Shown one piece after another: positions 1 to 14,300 of a DNA stretch of 64,000 nt (position 1 is the stretch's first letter; the number at the start of each line of letters is the position of its first letter). The position numbers were made by a program, and so were the translations under genes. This DNA is from Blastocladiella emersonii ATCC 22665 (lineage: Eukaryota > Blastocladiomycota > Blastocladiomycetes > Blastocladiales > Blastocladiaceae): assembly GCA_025594325.1 (NCBI GenBank), contig JANHCV010000007.1:1-64000 (forward strand). The letters run 5' to 3'. The notes beneath the pieces were generated by a model. That model made no database searches, was not told the DNA's origin, and was given only the letters and a program-made list of their open reading frames with translations.

Positions 1-445
1 CACAAGCACCAAGCTAGGGTGGCCGGGCGGCCATGGAACGTACTGCATGGGTACCATTACCGTGGACTGGCCGCGGCCATTAATCGCAGCACAGCCCTGC
101 CTGGCTCAGGACGCGGCGGGCGTGGGAGGCGGGTTGGGTAGATAGGTAGCAGCAGCAGCACCTGGCTAGCTGGCTGTCAAACAACACGAGTGAAGGGGTG
201 CGTGAGGGAGGGTGTGTTGAATGAATGGATGGGTGGATGCAAGCAGACCTTCATACGTGTCGTGCGTGATGAGGATTGGTTGGCCACCATCCACCAACGC
301 CATGGCATGGCTGCGGGTGTCGCTGCGTGCGCCTTGGCGGGTGGTGTTGGTGGGTGGTGTTGGTGGTGGGTGCTGTGGTGGTAGTGGAGCTAAAGTGGTG
401 TCGTGGGGCTCTTGGGGTCCCCTTTCCTTCCTGTCTGGCCTAGGT

Positions 446-464
446 GGGTGGGTGGGTGGGTGGG
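446..464 (+). other. G-quadruplex-capable motif (one per satellite unit)
   Basis: Five GGG runs separated by single T residues lie on the plus strand (446-448, 450-452, 454-456, 458-460, 462-464), which fits the canonical four-run short-loop G-quadruplex rule. It is present unchanged in every unit, for example near 3495. Folding is a prediction from the pattern. Confidence 0.7.
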
Positions 465-653
465 CGGACGTAGCGCGCATGCGGGCGGGCAAGGTAGGAA
501 CGTTGCTCACGCAATGGATCATGTATTTCATGGAACGTAGTCTGGACAGCAGCAGAGAGGGGGATGTCCGGCCCAACCGGACCCTCCACGAATCACAATA
601 TGCACGCAATGAATTGACCGATGATAGGGCCGTACCAAACCAGCCACGTAGAC

Positions 654-2036
654 AATTGTCATGGTAGTCGAACAAAACCATATTCAAATCTTTGACTACA
701 CGCTTGTCCAGCTAGCCAGGGACCCATAAATCACAGTATCGACCCAACTAAATATTTGACAACAGAAAAATAGTAAACCAACCTCGTACATAATTGTCAT
801 GGTACTCAAACAAAACCATATTCAAAACCTTGACTTCCCGCATGTCCAGCTGGCCAGGGACCCACAAATCACAGTATCGAACCAACAAAGTATCTGACAA
901 CAGAAATATGGTAAAACAGCCACGCGGATAATTGTCATGGTACTCAATCAAAACCATATGTTAATCTTTGCTTTCCTGCATGTCCAGCTGGCCAGGGACC
1001 CAAAAGTCCCAGTATCGAACCAACAAAGTATCTGACAACAGAAATATAGTAAACGATCCACGCAGATCATTGTCGTGGTACTTAATCAAAACCATATTCT
1101 AATCTTTGCTTTCCCGCATGTCAAGCTGGTTGAGGACCCATAAATCGTAAAGTCGAACCAAAAAAATATCTGGCCATAGAAATATAGTAGACCAGCCACT
1201 CTGGCAATTGTCATGGTACTCAAACAAAACCATATTCAAATCTTTGACCTCCCGCATGCCCATGTGGGCAAGGACCTATAGATCAGAGTATCGTACCAAG
1301 AAAATATCTGACCATGGAAATATAGTATACCAGCCACGTAGGTAATTGTCATGGTACTCAAACGAAACCATAGTCAAGTCTTTGACTATTCACATGTCCA
1401 GCTGGTTGAGGACCCATAAATCGTAACGTCAAAGCAACAATATTTCCGACCATGGAAGTATAGTAAACCAGCCACTCTGGCAATTGTCATGGTACTCAAA
1501 CAAAACCATACTCAACTCTATGACTTCCCACATGTCCAGCAGGTTGGACACCCACAAATCACAGTATCAAACCAACAAAATATCTGACCACAGGAGTATA
1601 TATAACCGACCACGTAGGTAATTGTCTTGATACTCAAACAAAACCATATTCAAATCTTTCACTTCCCGCTTGTCCAGCTAGCCAGGGACCCATGAATCAC
1701 AGTATCACAGCAACACAATATCTGACCAAAGAAATATCGTAAACCAGCCACGTAGATAATTGTCATGGTACTCAAACAAAACCATACTCAAATCTTCGAG
1801 CGCCCCATGTCCAGGTGGGCAAGGGCCTATAAATCACAGTATTGAACCAAGGAAATACCTGACTGACGATCGGGATGTATCAAACCTGCCACGCTGATAA
1901 TTGTCATGGTACTCAAACATAACCATACTCAGCCAAATCTTCGCATACCCTCACGTCCAGGTGGGCAAGGAACCAAAGCGCCAGATATTCAAATCTACCG
2001 CTTTGTGCACACTCCACTAGCCAACTCTTCGATCCC
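654..2036. repeat. 138-bp sub-repeat block inside the satellite unit (shown for unit 1)
   Basis: The landmark AATTGTCATGGTA (or close variants) recurs at 654, 792, 930, 1068, 1206, 1344, 1482, 1620, 1758 and 1899, that is eight spacings of exactly 138 bp and a last one of 141. Each copy also carries AAAACCATA, a TGTCCAGCTGG-like stretch, ACAGTATCGAACCAA and AATATAGTAAACCAGCCA in the same order. Copies differ from each other far more than whole units do, so this inner amplification is older than that of the 3-kb unit. The block recurs in every unit, with ten copies in L and seven in S1 and S2. Confidence 0.95.
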
Positions 2037-2973
2037 CTAATTATGGAGCCCGTCGTCAAAGTACACGGTCCAATCAACCAAGTAAACAGCCAACCTGCCA
2101 ACTTGCCTACCTGCTATCCGAACACCCACACCGCCTTGCAAGTCATTGGGGGCCCGCGCTCTCTGGTTGCCGTCCCGGCCAACAAAGGAAGGAATGATGA
2201 GCCCTGGCAGCCTGGCAGCCTGCCACTCTGACAGCTCGACTGACAGCGCCCACCCAGTAGATATTATCTATCTCGTAGGTAGTCTGCGAGGACTTTGTTA
2301 GTCAATACACGACCAGTCTCCTCCTGGCTGCCGGCTCTGCTGTCCACTCCAAGTCCTGCATGATGATGGGCCATGGAGGGTTCAGAGCAGCTCCTCTGTC
2401 TATCCGCGTGAAACCACTCACCCGCTGACGGATGTACACCGCGCACCGTGCAGCGCGCACAGCACACAGCGCCCGACGCACCACGCGGTGCGCACAAGGC
2501 GCAAACGGCCACCCTGGTGTCACACACACTCGCATGAACGGCAGGCATGCAAGGCGTCCCCAACTCAACAATGATTTATCATCCAGGCTTACTACTCGCT
2601 CCAACGGGTGCGCCTGCCTGCCCTCCCAGTGCCGTTGATTGATTGATGGATGGGTGCGCCAGCCCCTATTGCCAGCCAAGTGGCAAGCAACACCACAGCA
2701 CCTGCGTCGCCCTGGCCACCGTACCTTGCAAACTGCGTAGCAGCCGTACTGCTTCACAGGGCTGCAGAGGGCTGGCTGCGGAGGGCTGAGGCGGCAGGGC
2801 TCCTCCTGCAGGAAGGAGACAGTGCTGGCGCCAAGGAGTGCTAGGGACGACAAACTGAATGGTGAATGACCCACACACCACATGCTCCTGGCAGGAGTGC
2901 GTGTGGGCGTGCGGGCTTGTGTCCGTGCGTGCCTGTGTCCGTGCGTGCCTGGATTAGACCTCCATCACAAGCG

Positions 2974-3047
2974 CCAAGTGACCAAGTGACCAAGTGACCA
3001 AGTGACCAAGTGACCAAGTGACCAAGGTGACCAAGTGACCAAGGTGA
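2974..3047. repeat. 8-bp minisatellite at the end of each satellite unit
   Basis: About nine copies of CCAAGTGA, two with an extra G (CCAAGGTGA), close the unit. The same tract recurs at the end of each complete unit, with one copy fewer in unit 9. It is the most length-variable part of the unit. Confidence 0.93.
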
Positions 3048-3049
3048 CA

Positions 3050-5684
3050 CACAAGCACCAAGCTAGGGTGGCCGGGCGGCCATGGAACGTACTGCATGGG
3101 TACCATTACCGTGGACTGGCCGCGGCCATTAATCGCAGCACAGCCCTGCCTGGCTCAGGACGCGGCGGGCGTGGGAGGCGGGTTGGGTAGATAGGTAGCA
3201 GCAGCAGCACCTGGCTAGCTGGCTGTCAAACAACACGAGTGAAGGGGTGCGTGAGGGAGGGTGTGTTGAATGAATGGATGGGTGGATGCAAGCAGACCTT
3301 CATACGTGTCGTGCGTGATGAGGATTGGTTGGCCACCATCCACCAACGCCATGGCATGGCTGCGGGTGTCGCTGCGTGCGCCTTGGCGGGTGGTGTTGGT
3401 GGGTGGTGTTGGTGGTGGGTGCTGTGGTGGTAGTGGAGCTAAAGTGGTGTCGTGGGGCTCTTGGGGTCCCCTTTCCTTCCTGTCTGGCCTAGGTGGGTGG
3501 GTGGGTGGGTGGGCGGACGTAGCGCGCATGCGGGCGGGCAAGGTAGGAACGTTGCTCACGCAATGGATCATGTATTTCATGGAACGTAGTCTGGACAGCA
3601 GCAGAGAGGGGGATGTCCGGCCCAACCGGACCCTCCACGAATCACAATATGCACGCAATGAATTGACCGATGATAGGGCCGTACCAAACCAGCCACGTAG
3701 ACAATTGTCATGGTAGTCGAACAAAACCATATTCAAATCTTTGACTACACGCTTGTCCAGCTAGCCAGGGACCCATAAATCACAGTATCGACCCAAAAAA
3801 ATATCTGGCCATAGAAATATAGTAGACCAGCCACTCTGGCAATTGTCATGGTACTCAAACAAAACCATATTCAAATCTTTGACCTCCCGCATGCCCATGT
3901 GGGCAAGGACCTATAGATCAGAGTATCGTACCAAGAAAATATCTGACCATGGAAATATAGTATACCAGCCACGTAGGTAATTGTCACGGCACTCAAACGA
4001 AACCATAGTCAAGTCTTTGACTATTCACATGTCCAGCTGGTTGAGGACCCATAAATCGTAACGTCAAAGCAACAATATTTCCGACCATGGAAGTATAGTA
4101 AACCAGCCACTCTGGCAATTGTCATGGTACTCAAACAAAACCATACTCAACTCTATGACTTCCCACATGTCCAGCAGGTTGGACACCCACAAATCACAGT
4201 ATCAAACCAACAAAATATCTGACCACAGGAGTATATATAACCGACCACGTAGGTAATTGTCTTGATACTCAAACAAAACCATATTCAAATCTTTCACCTC
4301 CCGCTTGTCCAGCTAGCCAGGGACCCATAAATCACAGTATCACAGCAACACAATATCTGACCAAAGAAATATCGTAAACCAGCCACGTAGATAATTGTCA
4401 TGGTACTCAAACAAAACCATACTCAAATCTTCGAGCGCCCCATGTCCAGGTGGGCAAGGGCCTATAAATCACAGTATTGAACCAAGGAAATACCTGACTG
4501 ACGATCGGGATGTATCAAACCTGCCACGCTGATAATTGTCATGGTACTCAAACATAACCATACTCAGCCAAATCTTCGCATACCCTCACGTCCAGGTGGG
4601 CAAGGAACCAAAGCGCCAGATATTCAAATCTACCGCTTTGTGCACACTCCACTAGCCAACTCTTCGATCCCCTAATTATGGAGCCCGTCGTCAAAGTACA
4701 CGGTCCAATCAACCAAGTAAACAGCCAACCTGCCAACTTGCCTACCTGCTATCCGAACACCCACACCGCCTTGCAAGTCATTGGGGGCCCGCGCTCTCTG
4801 GTTGCCGTCCCGGCCAACAAAGGAAGGAATGATGAGCCCTGGCAGCCTGGCAGCCTGCCACTCTGACAGCTCGACTGACAGCGCCCACCCAGTAGATATT
4901 ATCTATCTCGTAGGTAGTCTGCGAGGACTTTGTTAGTCAATACACGACCAGTCTCCTCCTGGCTGCCGGCTCTGCTGTCCACTCCAAGTCCTGCATGATG
5001 ATGGGCCATGGAGGGTTCAGAGCAGCTCCTCTGTCTATCCGCGTGAAACCACTCACCCGCTGACGGATGTACACCGCGCACCGTGCAGCGCGCACAGCAC
5101 ACAGCGCCCGACGCACCACGCGGTGCGCACAAGGCGCAAACGGCCACCCTGGTGTCACACACACTCGCATGAACGGCAGGCATGCAAGGCGTCCCCAACT
5201 CAACAATGATTTATCATCCAGGCTTACTACTCGCTCCAACGGGTGCGCCTGCCTGCCCTCCCAGTGCCGTTGATTGATTGATGGATGGGTGCGCCAGCCC
5301 CTATTGCCAGCCAAGTGGCAAGCAACACCACAGCACCTGCGTCGCCCTGGCCACCGTACCTTGCAAACTGCGTAGCAGCCGTACTGCTTCACAGGGCTGC
5401 AGAGGGCTGGCTGCGGAGGGCTGAGGCGGCAGGGCTCCTCCTGCAGGAAGGAGACAGTGCTGGCGCCAAGGAGTGCTAGGGACGACAAACTGAATGGTGA
5501 ATGACCCACACACCACATGCTCCTGGCAGGAGTGCGTGTGGGCGTGCGGGCTTGTGTCCGTGCGTGCCTGTGTCCGTGCGTGCCTGGATTAGACCTCCAT
5601 CACAAGCGCCAAGTGACCAAGTGACCAAGTGACCAAGTGACCAAGTGACCAAGTGACCAAGGTGACCAAGTGACCAAGGTGACA
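3050..5684. repeat. Satellite unit 2, short form S1
   Basis: It lacks 414 bp: the tail of sub-repeat 1 (ATCGACCCA) joins directly to the tail of sub-repeat 4 (AAATATCTGGCC) near 3795. It shares a private variant, GTCACGGCACTC near 3985, with unit 4. Confidence 0.95.
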
Positions 5685-8600
5685 CACAAGCACCAAGCTA
5701 GGGTGGCCGGGCGGCCATGGAACGTACTGCATGGGTACCATTACCGTGGACTGGCCGCGGCCATTAATCGCAGCACAGCCCTGCCTGGCTCAGGACGCGG
5801 CGGGCGTGGGAGGCGGGTTGGGTAGATAGGTAGCAGCAGCAGCACCTGGCTAGCTGGCTGTCAAACAACACGAGTGAAGGGGTGCGTGAGGGAGGGTGTG
5901 TTGAATGAATGGATGGGTGGATGCAAGCAGACCTTCATACGTGTCGTGCGTGATGAGGATTGGTTGGCCACCATCCACCAACGCCATGGCATGGCTGCGG
6001 GTGTCGCTGCGTGCGCCTTGGCGGGTGGTGTTGGTGGGTGGTGTTGGTGGTGGGTGCTGTGGTGGTAGTGGAGCTAAAGTGGTGTCGTGGGGCTCTTGGG
6101 GTCCCCTTTCCTTCCTGTCTGGCCTAGGTGGGTGGGTGGGTGGGTGGGCGGACGTAGCGCGCATGCGGGCGGGCAAGGTAGGAACGTTGCTCACGCAATG
6201 GATCATGTATTTCATGGAACGTAGTCTGGACAGCAGCAGAGAGGGGGATGTCCGGCCCAACCGGACCCTCCACGAATCACAATATGCACGCAATGAATTG
6301 ACCGATGATAGGGCCGTACCAAACCAGCCACGTAGACAATTGTCATGGTAGTCGAACAAAACCATATTCAAATCTTTGACTACACGCTTGTCCAGCTAGC
6401 CAGGGACCCATAAATCACAGTATCGACCCAACTAAATATTTGACAACAGAAAAATAGTAAACCAACCTCGTACATAATTGTCATGGTACTCAAACAAAAC
6501 CATATTCAAAACCTTGACTTCCCGCATGTCCAGCTGGCCAGGGACCCACAAATCACAGTATCGAACCAACAAAGTATCTGACAACAGAAATATGGTAAAA
6601 CAGCCACGCGGATAATTGTCATGGTACTCAATCAAAACCATATGTTAATCTTTGCTTTCCTGCATGTCCAGCTGGCCAGGGACCCAAAAGTCCCAGTATC
6701 GAACCAACAAAGTATCTGACAACAGAAATATAGTAAACGATCCACGCAGATCATTGTCGTGGTACTTAATCAAAACCATATTCTAATCTTTGCTTTCCCG
6801 CATGTCAAGCTGGTTGAGGACCCATAAATCGTAAAGTCGAACCAAAAAAATATCTGGCCATAGAAATATAGTAGACCAGCCACTCTGGCAATTGTCATGG
6901 TACTCAAACAAAACCATATTCAAATCTTTGACCTCCCGCATGCCCATGTGGGCAAGGACCTATAGATCAGAGTATCGTACCAAGAAAATATCTGACCATG
7001 GAAATATAGTATACCAGCCACGTAGGTAATTGTCATGGCACTCAAACGAAACCATAGTCAAGTCTTTGACTATTCACATGTCCAGCTGGTTGAGGACCCA
7101 TAAATCGTAACGTCAAAGCAACAATATTTCCGACCATGGAAGTATAGTAAACCAGCCACTCTGGCAATTGTCATGGTACTCAAACAAAACCATACTCAAC
7201 TCTATGACTTCCCACATGTCCAGCAGGTTGGACACCCACAAATCACAGTATCAAACCAACAAAATATCTGACCACAGGAGTATATATAACCGACCACGTA
7301 GGTAATTGTCTTGATACTCAAACAAAACCATATTCAAATCTTTCACCTCCCGCTTGTCCAGCTAGCCAGGGACCCATAAATCACAGTATCACAGCAACAC
7401 AATATCTGACCAAAGAAATATCGTAAACCAGCCACGTAGATAATTGTCATGGTACTCAAACAAAACCATACTCAAATCTTCGAGCGCCCCATGTCCAGGT
7501 GGGCAAGGGCCTATAAATCACAGTATTGAACCAAGGAAATACCTGACTGACGATCGGGATGTATCAAACCTGCCACGCTGATAATTGTCATGGTACTCAA
7601 ACATAACCATACTCAGCCAAATCTTCGCATACCCTCACGTCCAGGTGGGCAAGGAACCAAAGCGCCAGATATTCAAATCTACCGCTTTGTGCACACTCCA
7701 CTAGCCAACTCTTCGATCCCCTAATTATGGAGCCCGTCGTCAAAGTACACGGTCCAATCAACCAAGTAAACAGCCAACCTGCCAACTTGCCTACCTGCTA
7801 TCCGAACACCCACACCGCCTTGCAAGTCATTGGGGGCCCGCGCTCTCTGGTTGCCGTCCCGGCCAACAAAGGAAGGAATGATGAGCCCTGGCAGCCTGGC
7901 AGCCTGCCACTCTGACAGCTCGACTGACAGCGCCCACCCAGTAGATATTATCTATCTCGTAGGTAGTCTGCGAGGACTTTGTTAGTCAATACACGACCAG
8001 TCTCCTCCTGGCTGCCGGCTCTGCTGTCCACTCCAAGTCCTGCATGATGATGGGCCATGGAGGGTTCAGAGCAGCTCCTCTGTCTATCCGCGTGAAACCA
8101 CTCACCCGCTGACGGATGTACACCGCGCACCGTGCAGCGCGCACAGCACACAGCGCCCGACGCACCACGCGGTGCGCACAAGGCGCAAACGGCCACCCTG
8201 GTGTCACACACACTCGCATGAACGGCAGGCATGCAAGGCGTCCCCAACTCAACAATGATTTATCATCCAGGCTTACTACTCGCTCCAACGGGTGCGCCTG
8301 CCTGCCCTCCCAGTGCCGTTGATTGATTGATGGATGGGTGCGCCAGCCCCTATTGCCAGCCAAGTGGCAAGCAACACCACAGCACCTGCGTCGCCCTGGC
8401 CACCGTACCTTGCAAACTGCGTAGCAGCCGTACTGCTTCACAGGGCTGCAGAGGGCTGGCTGCGGAGGGCTGAGGCGGCAGGGCTCCTCCTGCAGGAAGG
8501 AGACAGTGCTGGCGCCAAGGAGTGCTAGGGACGACAAACTGAATGGTGAATGACCCACACACCACATGCTCCTGGCAGGAGTGCGTGTGGGCGTGCGGGC

Positions 8601-8733
8601 TTGTGTCCGTGCGTGCCTGTGTCCGTGCGTGCCTGGATTAGACCTCCATCACAAGCGCCAAGTGACCAAGTGACCAAGTGACCAAGTGACCAAGTGACCA
8701 AGTGACCAAGGTGACCAAGTGACCAAGGTGACA
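5685..8733. repeat. Satellite unit 3, long form
   Basis: Ten sub-repeats with GTCATGGCACTC in sub-repeat 6 and CACCTCCCG in sub-repeat 8, the same variant set as units 5, 6 and 12. Confidence 0.95.
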
Positions 8734-11368
8734 CACAAGCACCAAGCTAGGGTGGCCGGGCGGCCATGGAACGTACTGCATGGGTACCATTACCGTGGAC
8801 TGGCCGCGGCCATTAATCGCAGCACAGCCCTGCCTGGCTCAGGACGCGGCGGGCGTGGGAGGCGGGTTGGGTAGATAGGTAGCAGCAGCAGCACCTGGCT
8901 AGCTGGCTGTCAAACAACACGAGTGAAGGGGTGCGTGAGGGAGGGTGTGTTGAATGAATGGATGGGTGGATGCAAGCAGACCTTCATACGTGTCGTGCGT
9001 GATGAGGATTGGTTGGCCACCATCCACCAACGCCATGGCATGGCTGCGGGTGTCGCTGCGTGCGCCTTGGCGGGTGGTGTTGGTGGGTGGTGTTGGTGGT
9101 GGGTGCTGTGGTGGTAGTGGAGCTAAAGTGGTGTCGTGGGGCTCTTGGGGTCCCCTTTCCTTCCTGTCTGGCCTAGGTGGGTGGGTGGGTGGGTGGGCGG
9201 ACGTAGCGCGCATGCGGGCGGGCAAGGTAGGAACGTTGCTCACGCAATGGATCATGTATTTCATGGAACGTAGTCTGGACAGCAGCAGAGAGGGGGATGT
9301 CCGGCCCAACCGGACCCTCCACGAATCACAATATGCACGCAATGAATTGACCGATGATAGGGCCGTACCAAACCAGCCACGTAGACAATTGTCATGGTAG
9401 TCGAACAAAACCATATTCAAATCTTTGACTACACGCTTGTCCAGCTAGCCAGGGACCCATAAATCACAGTATCGACCCAAAAAAATATCTGGCCATAGAA
9501 ATATAGTAGACCAGCCACTCTGGCAATTGTCATGGTACTCAAACAAAACCATATTCAAATCTTTGACCTCCCGCATGCCCATGTGGGCAAGGACCTATAG
9601 ATCAGAGTATCGTACCAAGAAAATATCTGACCATGGAAATATAGTATACCAGCCACGTAGGTAATTGTCACGGCACTCAAACGAAACCATAGTCAAGTCT
9701 TTGACTATTCACATGTCCAGCTGGTTGAGGACCCATAAATCGTAACGTCAAAGCAACAATATTTCCGACCATGGAAGTATAGTAAACCAGCCACTCTGGC
9801 AATTGTCATGGTACTCAAACAAAACCATACTCAACTCTATGACTTCCCACATGTCCAGCAGGTTGGACACCCACAAATCACAGTATCAAACCAACAAAAT
9901 ATCTGACCACAGGAGTATATATAACCGACCACGTAGGTAATTGTCTTGATACTCAAACAAAACCATATTCAAATCTTTCACCTCCCGCTTGTCCAGCTAG
10001 CCAGGGACCCATAAATCACAGTATCACAGCAACACAATATCTGACCAAAGAAATATCGTAAACCAGCCACGTAGATAATTGTCATGGTACTCAAACAAAA
10101 CCATACTCAAATCTTCGAGCGCCCCATGTCCAGGTGGGCAAGGGCCTATAAATCACAGTATTGAACCAAGGAAATACCTGACTGACGATCGGGATGTATC
10201 AAACCTGCCACGCTGATAATTGTCATGGTACTCAAACATAACCATACTCAGCCAAATCTTCGCATACCCTCACGTCCAGGTGGGCAAGGAACCAAAGCGC
10301 CAGATATTCAAATCTACCGCTTTGTGCACACTCCACTAGCCAACTCTTCGATCCCCTAATTATGGAGCCCGTCGTCAAAGTACACGGTCCAATCAACCAA
10401 GTAAACAGCCAACCTGCCAACTTGCCTACCTGCTATCCGAACACCCACACCGCCTTGCAAGTCATTGGGGGCCCGCGCTCTCTGGTTGCCGTCCCGGCCA
10501 ACAAAGGAAGGAATGATGAGCCCTGGCAGCCTGGCAGCCTGCCACTCTGACAGCTCGACTGACAGCGCCCACCCAGTAGATATTATCTATCTCGTAGGTA
10601 GTCTGCGAGGACTTTGTTAGTCAATACACGACCAGTCTCCTCCTGGCTGCCGGCTCTGCTGTCCACTCCAAGTCCTGCATGATGATGGGCCATGGAGGGT
10701 TCAGAGCAGCTCCTCTGTCTATCCGCGTGAAACCACTCACCCGCTGACGGATGTACACCGCGCACCGTGCAGCGCGCACAGCACACAGCGCCCGACGCAC
10801 CACGCGGTGCGCACAAGGCGCAAACGGCCACCCTGGTGTCACACACACTCGCATGAACGGCAGGCATGCAAGGCGTCCCCAACTCAACAATGATTTATCA
10901 TCCAGGCTTACTACTCGCTCCAACGGGTGCGCCTGCCTGCCCTCCCAGTGCCGTTGATTGATTGATGGATGGGTGCGCCAGCCCCTATTGCCAGCCAAGT
11001 GGCAAGCAACACCACAGCACCTGCGTCGCCCTGGCCACCGTACCTTGCAAACTGCGTAGCAGCCGTACTGCTTCACAGGGCTGCAGAGGGCTGGCTGCGG
11101 AGGGCTGAGGCGGCAGGGCTCCTCCTGCAGGAAGGAGACAGTGCTGGCGCCAAGGAGTGCTAGGGACGACAAACTGAATGGTGAATGACCCACACACCAC
11201 ATGCTCCTGGCAGGAGTGCGTGTGGGCGTGCGGGCTTGTGTCCGTGCGTGCCTGTGTCCGTGCGTGCCTGGATTAGACCTCCATCACAAGCGCCAAGTGA
11301 CCAAGTGACCAAGTGACCAAGTGACCAAGTGACCAAGTGACCAAGGTGACCAAGTGACCAAGGTGACA
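8734..11368. repeat. Satellite unit 4, short form S1
   Basis: It has the same deletion junction and the same GTCACGGCACTC variant as unit 2. This is evidence that units 2-3 and 4-5 are copies of one 5684-bp dimer rather than separate deletion events. Confidence 0.95.
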
Positions 11369-14300
11369 CACAAGCACCAAGCTAGGGTGGCCGGGCGGCC
11401 ATGGAACGTACTGCATGGGTACCATTACCGTGGACTGGCCGCGGCCATTAATCGCAGCACAGCCCTGCCTGGCTCAGGACGCGGCGGGCGTGGGAGGCGG
11501 GTTGGGTAGATAGGTAGCAGCAGCAGCACCTGGCTAGCTGGCTGTCAAACAACACGAGTGAAGGGGTGCGTGAGGGAGGGTGTGTTGAATGAATGGATGG
11601 GTGGATGCAAGCAGACCTTCATACGTGTCGTGCGTGATGAGGATTGGTTGGCCACCATCCACCAACGCCATGGCATGGCTGCGGGTGTCGCTGCGTGCGC
11701 CTTGGCGGGTGGTGTTGGTGGGTGGTGTTGGTGGTGGGTGCTGTGGTGGTAGTGGAGCTAAAGTGGTGTCGTGGGGCTCTTGGGGTCCCCTTTCCTTCCT
11801 GTCTGGCCTAGGTGGGTGGGTGGGTGGGTGGGCGGACGTAGCGCGCATGCGGGCGGGCAAGGTAGGAACGTTGCTCACGCAATGGATCATGTATTTCATG
11901 GAACGTAGTCTGGACAGCAGCAGAGAGGGGGATGTCCGGCCCAACCGGACCCTCCACGAATCACAATATGCACGCAATGAATTGACCGATGATAGGGCCG
12001 TACCAAACCAGCCACGTAGACAATTGTCATGGTAGTCGAACAAAACCATATTCAAATCTTTGACTACACGCTTGTCCAGCTAGCCAGGGACCCATAAATC
12101 ACAGTATCGACCCAACTAAATATTTGACAACAGAAAAATAGTAAACCAACCTCGTACATAATTGTCATGGTACTCAAACAAAACCATATTCAAAACCTTG
12201 ACTTCCCGCATGTCCAGCTGGCCAGGGACCCACAAATCACAGTATCGAACCAACAAAGTATCTGACAACAGAAATATGGTAAAACAGCCACGCGGATAAT
12301 TGTCATGGTACTCAATCAAAACCATATGTTAATCTTTGCTTTCCTGCATGTCCAGCTGGCCAGGGACCCAAAAGTCCCAGTATCGAACCAACAAAGTATC
12401 TGACAACAGAAATATAGTAAACGATCCACGCAGATCATTGTCGTGGTACTTAATCAAAACCATATTCTAATCTTTGCTTTCCCGCATGTCAAGCTGGTTG
12501 AGGACCCATAAATCGTAAAGTCGAACCAAAAAAATATCTGGCCATAGAAATATAGTAGACCAGCCACTCTGGCAATTGTCATGGTACTCAAACAAAACCA
12601 TATTCAAATCTTTGACCTCCCGCATGCCCATGTGGGCAAGGACCTATAGATCAGAGTATCGTACCAAGAAAATATCTGACCATGGAAATATAGTATACCA
12701 GCCACGTAGGTAATTGTCATGGCACTCAAACGAAACCATAGTCAAGTCTTTGACTATTCACATGTCCAGCTGGTTGAGGACCCATAAATCGTAACGTCAA
12801 AGCAACAATATTTCCGACCATGGAAGTATAGTAAACCAGCCACTCTGGCAATTGTCATGGTACTCAAACAAAACCATACTCAACTCTATGACTTCCCACA
12901 TGTCCAGCAGGTTGGACACCCACAAATCACAGTATCAAACCAACAAAATATCTGACCACAGGAGTATATATAACCGACCACGTAGGTAATTGTCTTGATA
13001 CTCAAACAAAACCATATTCAAATCTTTCACCTCCCGCTTGTCCAGCTAGCCAGGGACCCATAAATCACAGTATCACAGCAACACAATATCTGACCAAAGA
13101 AATATCGTAAACCAGCCACGTAGATAATTGTCATGGTACTCAAACAAAACCATACTCAAATCTTCGAGCGCCCCATGTCCAGGTGGGCAAGGGCCTATAA
13201 ATCACAGTATTGAACCAAGGAAATACCTGACTGACGATCGGGATGTATCAAACCTGCCACGCTGATAATTGTCATGGTACTCAAACATAACCATACTCAG
13301 CCAAATCTTCGCATACCCTCACGTCCAGGTGGGCAAGGAACCAAAGCGCCAGATATTCAAATCTACCGCTTTGTGCACACTCCACTAGCCAACTCTTCGA
13401 TCCCCTAATTATGGAGCCCGTCGTCAAAGTACACGGTCCAATCAACCAAGTAAACAGCCAACCTGCCAACTTGCCTACCTGCTATCCGAACACCCACACC
13501 GCCTTGCAAGTCATTGGGGGCCCGCGCTCTCTGGTTGCCGTCCCGGCCAACAAAGGAAGGAATGATGAGCCCTGGCAGCCTGGCAGCCTGCCACTCTGAC
13601 AGCTCGACTGACAGCGCCCACCCAGTAGATATTATCTATCTCGTAGGTAGTCTGCGAGGACTTTGTTAGTCAATACACGACCAGTCTCCTCCTGGCTGCC
13701 GGCTCTGCTGTCCACTCCAAGTCCTGCATGATGATGGGCCATGGAGGGTTCAGAGCAGCTCCTCTGTCTATCCGCGTGAAACCACTCACCCGCTGACGGA
13801 TGTACACCGCGCACCGTGCAGCGCGCACAGCACACAGCGCCCGACGCACCACGCGGTGCGCACAAGGCGCAAACGGCCACCCTGGTGTCACACACACTCG
13901 CATGAACGGCAGGCATGCAAGGCGTCCCCAACTCAACAATGATTTATCATCCAGGCTTACTACTCGCTCCAACGGGTGCGCCTGCCTGCCCTCCCAGTGC
14001 CGTTGATTGATTGATGGATGGGTGCGCCAGCCCCTATTGCCAGCCAAGTGGCAAGCAACACCACAGCACCTGCGTCGCCCTGGCCACCGTACCTTGCAAA
14101 CTGCGTAGCAGCCGTACTGCTTCACAGGGCTGCAGAGGGCTGGCTGCGGAGGGCTGAGGCGGCAGGGCTCCTCCTGCAGGAAGGAGACAGTGCTGGCGCC
14201 AAGGAGTGCTAGGGACGACAAACTGAATGGTGAATGACCCACACACCACATGCTCCTGGCAGGAGTGCGTGTGGGCGTGCGGGCTTGTGTCCGTGCGTGC

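Larger units (their letters stand above)
1..3049. repeat. Satellite unit 1, long form
   Basis: This unit has ten 138-bp sub-repeats. It carries diagnostic variants (GGTACTC in sub-repeat 6, CACTTCCCG and CCATGAATC in sub-repeat 8) otherwise found only in the S2 units 7-11, so it looks like the parental type of those short units. Confidence 0.95.

Noticed and set aside
166-687. 173-codon minus-strand frame in every satellite unit
   Set aside because: It starts in the sub-repeat block, runs through the complement of G-rich low-complexity sequence and has no protein features. Identity between units reflects recent amplification, not selection.
654-2036. CRISPR-like regular spacing
   Set aside because: The whole 138-bp period is repeated with no unique spacers, the host is eukaryotic and no cas gene is present.
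2302-2883. 193-codon minus-strand frame repeated in each unit
   Set aside because: It overlaps several other frames in GC-rich sequence and has no recognisable domain; no evidence of constraint can be drawn from near-identical copies.
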